From positions 218,545 to 240,800 of the forward strand of contig PJRA01000198.1 in NCBI GenBank assembly GCA_016987375.1: a stretch of DNA of 22,256 nt, given 5' to 3'. This document shows, piece by piece, positions 21,001-22,256 of this stretch. Numbering within the stretch: the stretch's first letter is position 1; every line of letters begins with the position of its first letter. This stretch comes from Brachionus koreanus (lineage: Eukaryota; Rotifera; Eurotatoria; Ploima; Brachionidae). Both the position numbers and the translations under genes were made by a program. The notes below the pieces were generated by a model. That model saw only the letters and a list, made by a program, of their open reading frames with translations, had not been told where the DNA came from and made no database searches.

Positions 21001-21046
21001 TGAATTTTTTTTATTTTTTCTTATATTATATATTTGAATCTATAAT

Positions 21047-21256
21047 TTATACAAATAGATAAAATCGATTGATTGGTGTACGAGCTAGAATGGGTGGATT
21101 GAATGCTTGATTGAGTCTTAGAAGAGATAAATCATCTACTTGGCCTAGTGATTGAAATTTAGAAGTAATATAAAATTCATAAATAACTAGGTTAACGATA
21201 CGTGTGTTTTCGTCACCATGAAAATTTTTAATATTTTTTCGAAATTTGTTTATCAT
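21047..21256 (-). CDS. Unrecognised 69-residue reading frame
   Basis: The frame runs MINKFRKNIKNFHGDENTRI, then VNLVIYEFYITSKFQSLGQV, then DDLSLLRLNQAF and ends RTPINRFYLFV. I do not recognise the family. Composition is balanced and helical rather than the usual AT-derived lysine/phenylalanine noise, and on the minus strand a TATATATA lies about 45 bases before the ATG, so it may be a real small gene or a first exon. It is followed, in the same orientation, by the SR gene 134 bases on. Its last dozen codons overlap a 32-base match to the SR gene's 3' end, in another frame, so part may be accidental. Confidence 0.4.
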   Translation of the reverse strand: MINKFRKNIKNFHGDENTRIVNLVIYEFYITSKFQSLGQVDDLSLLRLNQAFNPPILARTPINRFYLFV

Positions 21257-21429
21257 AATTTTTGTTTATTGCAAGCAAAAGTAATAACAAGCAAGTATAT
21301 ATAGAAATGCTTCTAAGTTGAAACGAGCACGTTTAGATTTTGAAAAAAGGGAAAAAGGTTTCTAAACTAAAATGCTTTTCTTTTGTCTTTGATATTAATT
21401 TTTTTTTTAAGGTGAAATAAAAAAATATT

Positions 21430-21509
21430 TGATAGCGGTGGGATTCGAACCCACGCCTGTTACGACTGGTGCCTAAAACCAGCGCCTTAGACCACTCGGC
21501 CACGCTACC
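21430..21509 (-). tRNA. tRNA-Leu (anticodon UAG)
   Basis: On the minus strand an 80-base type II tRNA starts GGTAGCGTGGCCGAGTGGTC. Anticodon stem CTGGT/ACCAG encloses loop TTTAGGC, with anticodon TAG at 21475-21473, reading CUA/CUG. A long variable arm (TCGTAACAGGCG) follows, then T arm TGGG-TTCGAAT-CCCA. The acceptor GGTAGCG pairs with CGCTATC (one G-U), and the discriminator is A, required by leucyl-tRNA synthetase. There is no intron. The 3' trailer (AAATATTTTTTTATT) ends transcription in a T run. Confidence 0.95.
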
Positions 21510-21679
21510 ACATTTCTAATAAAAATTATTAAGTTTTGCTTAATCGTCTGAATTCTATTTTTTTTAAAATAATAAAAAAATTTAAAAATTAAACTCTTTA
21601 TTTTTCAATAATAAAATTAAACTTAAAAAATATTAAATAATAAATTATTTAAAGTTTGATAATACGGTTAATAGATATA

Positions 21680-21764
21680 TAATTTATTTTCTTTATTGTT
21701 TCAAATATTTCATTAAAAAAAATTCTGGCTTAAATATTGAAACGAATAAAGAAAATTTAATTTA
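21680..21764. repeat. Imperfect inverted repeat, arms about 31 bases
   Basis: The left arm (about 21680-21710, core ATTTTCTTTATTGTTTCAA) is the near-complement of the right arm (about 21732-21764, core TTGAAACGAATAAAGAAAAT), with a spacer of about 21 bases. It would form a long hairpin in RNA or DNA. It may be a small foldback element or MITE remnant. Confidence 0.5.
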
Positions 21765-22072
21765 TTTTGTTGACTTGCATAAATAAAAAAAGATGAAAAT
21801 TAATTCAAAGTTTATTTAAGCTTTGGAATAGAATTCAAACTATTAAAAGAAATGAAAATATTGAGATTTTTAGAACTCTTGTTCACATAATAATATTAGA
21901 TCATATTTTCTTGTTTAAAGGATAAAAGCAATTTAAAAAAATTTTAAAATTTCTTGATATAATTTGTTTAAGATTTAAATAATTCCTTTTCAAACATGAA
22001 ATCAAACACTTGATATTGAAAAACAAACTTAATTGTATGTAGATCAATATTGTCTGACGCTAGGAATTTTAT

Positions 22073-22079
22073 TATAAAA
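22073..22079 (+). promoter_or_regulatory. TATA box of the LysM gene
   Basis: TATAAAA lies 51 bases before the ATG in a region with little other TATAAAA-type sequence. Transcription would begin about 30 bases on, leaving a 5' UTR of roughly 25 bases. Confidence 0.5.
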
Positions 22080-22129
22080 ACTCATAATGTACAGCTAAAA
22101 GTTATCAATTTTTTGAAAATAAAAATAAA

Positions 22130-22256
22130 ATGAATCCATCTGTAATTGTTCTTATGGCCATTGTTGGTCTAATCAATGCCCAATGTACTTATTACACCAT
22201 TCAACCAGGCGATACCTATGACGCCATCGCCAGAAGATATGGAACCACTGCAAGTG
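22130..22256 (+). CDS. Secreted LysM-domain protein (5' end only, cut by window)
   Basis: Forty-two codons are visible. MNPSVIVLMAIVGLINAQ is a clear signal peptide (hydrophobic core VIVLMAIVGLI, likely cleavage after INA). It is followed directly by CTYYTIQPGDTYDAIARRYG, the first half of a LysM domain (YTIxxGDTxxxIAxRYGT). LysM modules bind N-acetylglucosamine polymers such as chitin or peptidoglycan. The exported protein could act in bacterial recognition, digestion or matrix, but the remaining domains, which would decide this, are outside the window. A cysteine just before the module suggests a disulphide-bonded extracellular form. The promoter TATA box is at 22073. Confidence 0.85.
   Translation, partial: MNPSVIVLMAIVGLINAQCTYYTIQPGDTYDAIARRYGTTAS

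Larger units (their letters stand above)
21510..22129. other. AT-rich spacer upstream of the LysM gene
   Basis: No gene is seen. It contains a long imperfect inverted repeat at 21680-21764 and, at the right end, a TATA box for the LysM gene. Confidence 0.5.

Overview
The window is a strongly AT-rich stretch of eukaryotic nuclear DNA, almost certainly from an animal. The reasons are short GT-AG introns of 50-75 bases inside recognisable animal genes, nuclear-type tRNA genes, AATAAA signals after stops, and relics of three classes of eukaryotic transposon. The compact introns, base composition and acceptor-like AGs close to several start codons would fit a monogonont rotifer such as Brachionus. 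That placement is inference; no single gene proves it.

Layout. Positions 1-3237 are gene-poor: a Tc1/mariner-type helix-turn-helix fragment at the left edge, a broken B-box/coiled-coil-like unit (1405-2152), a GC-rich hairpin with an (AATA)n-like tail that resembles a retroposon 3' end, and a decayed hAT transposase piece. Then come two minus-strand metabolic genes, malic enzyme (3238-5403, five exons) and dimethylargininase (5950-6771, intronless), two identical tRNA-Arg(CCU) genes, and an AN1 zinc-finger gene of the ZFAND2/AIRAP type (7484-7972). A Tc1/mariner-type transposase relic (8463-8965) precedes an intronless USP5-type deubiquitinase (9991-12372, plus strand). A LINE reverse-transcriptase relic (13108-14125) sits in the next desert. 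It is followed by a six-exon bubblegum-type acyl-CoA synthetase (15443-17733).

The right end holds a four-exon SR splicing-factor gene (minus, 19314-20913), a pseudogenised copy of its first exon just beyond its 3' end (19122-19228), an unrecognised 69-residue reading frame, a tRNA-Leu(UAG), and the start of a secreted LysM-domain protein cut by the window edge.

The genes do not form a pathway. Malic enzyme (NADPH) and the acyl-CoA synthetase both touch lipid metabolism, and ZFAND2 and USP5 both belong to the ubiquitin/proteasome system, but they sit as independent units. Exon structures were rebuilt by hand from reading-frame continuity, splice sites and family conservation; every junction used keeps phase. 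I saw no coherent undescribed system. The most informative observations are the decayed tandem SR copy, the scattered transposon relics, and the repeated AG acceptor-like sites abutting start codons.
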